A stretch of DNA of 22,809 nt from an uncultured Eubacteriales bacterium (GTDB lineage Bacteria; Bacillota; Clostridia; Oscillospirales; CAG-272): NCBI GenBank assembly GCA_934476315.1, contig CAKSNQ010000027.1, positions 1 through 22,809 of the forward strand. Direction: 5' to 3'. Each line of letters begins with the position of its first letter. Within the stretch, counting starts at the first letter, position 1. The notes under the pieces were generated by a model. It made no database searches, had not been told where the DNA came from, and saw only the letters and a program-made list of their open reading frames with translations. A program made the position numbers and the translations under genes. Positions 22,422-22,809 of this stretch are shown piece by piece.

Positions 22422-22809
22422 AAAATTTTCGGTTTTTGTGAATATGACATGAATATATTTGATTTTTTGCCCTCATTTGTGCAATTTTATCGTATTTTTA
22501 CGCAACACGCACGAATGAATATTCATTTTCGGATGAATATTCAATTTTTCATGCAATTTCGCGGAAGAAGTGCGTCCGGCTTTCTACACCCCGGCGAGCC
22601 CCGGGAGGGGTGCGGGAGAACCGCCCCGCGCCCAACTTCCTGAACCGCGGCAAGCCCGGGAGGGGTATGGGGAGGGGTCATCGGCGCGCCCCAGCGCCGC
22701 CCTCCCCAATGCGCCAAAGCGCCGCGTCGTTGCGGCGCGACGCGCATCCAGCCAGGGAATGAGGGGCGTGGGGAGAACAACCGGCGGCGACTGAGCCGGT
22801 TTTCTCCCC
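22422..22809. other. Non-coding tail: AT-rich then GC-rich, no gene seen
   Basis: From 22422 to 22560 the DNA is AT-rich, with two copies of ATGAATATTCA (22516-22543) about 18 bases apart. From 22560 on it is GC-rich, with a twice-repeated CCCGGGAGGGGT-containing block (about 22589-22616 and 22646-22673), a GCGCCGC/GCGGCGC hairpin, and at the edge an inverted repeat GGGGAGAA/TTCTCCCC with an ACCGGC/GCCGGT core. The short open frames here do not look coding. Confidence 0.5.

Overview
The window looks like a chromosome segment of a spore-forming, GC-rich member of the Clostridia, of the Oscillospiraceae/Christensenellales type. This is inferred from a cotJABC spore-coat operon, a T-box riboswitch, sigma-A promoters with 17-bp spacers, lipoprotein amino-acid ABC transporters and a ferredoxin-dependent 2-oxoacid oxidoreductase. 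No genus-level marker was seen.

Region 1 (1 to about 3575, minus strand) is one end of an integrative conjugative element (ICE). From its end inward it holds an attenuator-like hairpin, a helix-turn-helix/DUF6017-type protein, a PcfB-like protein, a VirD4-type coupling protein and the first codons of another gene. It is visibly more AT-rich than its flank. Its end lies inside cotJC, whose reading frame is cut near residue 135 and runs on into element DNA.

Region 2 (about 3575 to 7165, minus strand) is host chromosome: cotJA, cotJB and broken cotJC, a radical SAM activase-like protein, and a membrane-anchored D,D-carboxypeptidase of family S11.

Region 3 (7450 to 15951, plus strand) is one apparent operon: a strong promoter, a T-box leader with its terminator, an acyl-CoA ligase, iorA, iorB, a membrane protein, a phenylacetate-CoA ligase, a tandem ACT-domain protein and a class I/II aminotransferase, closed by a 21-bp perfect-stem terminator. 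Two CoA ligases, an indolepyruvate-type oxidoreductase and an aminotransferase could run arylacetate -> arylacetyl-CoA -> arylpyruvate -> aromatic amino acid. T-boxes switch genes on when a tRNA is uncharged. This control therefore suggests that the operon works in the biosynthetic (reductive carboxylation) direction rather than as a degradation pathway. The specifier is probably UAC (Tyr).

Region 4 (15965 to 22400, minus strand) holds a small membrane protein with a long acidic tail and two consecutive polar amino-acid ABC transporters, each in the order binding protein, permease, ATPase and each with its own promoter. The binding protein of the first transporter (21453 to 22310) appears to be a natural circular permutation: lobe II precedes lobe I behind an intact lipoprotein signal. 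Its partner ATPase carries an insertion of about 36 residues. The last 500 bases hold the promoter, an AT-rich stretch with palindromes, and a GC-rich non-coding stretch with repeats and hairpins.

Several spacers just after stop codons (9447-9500, 18500-18612, 19750-19803, 4905-4982) carry short tandem repeats.
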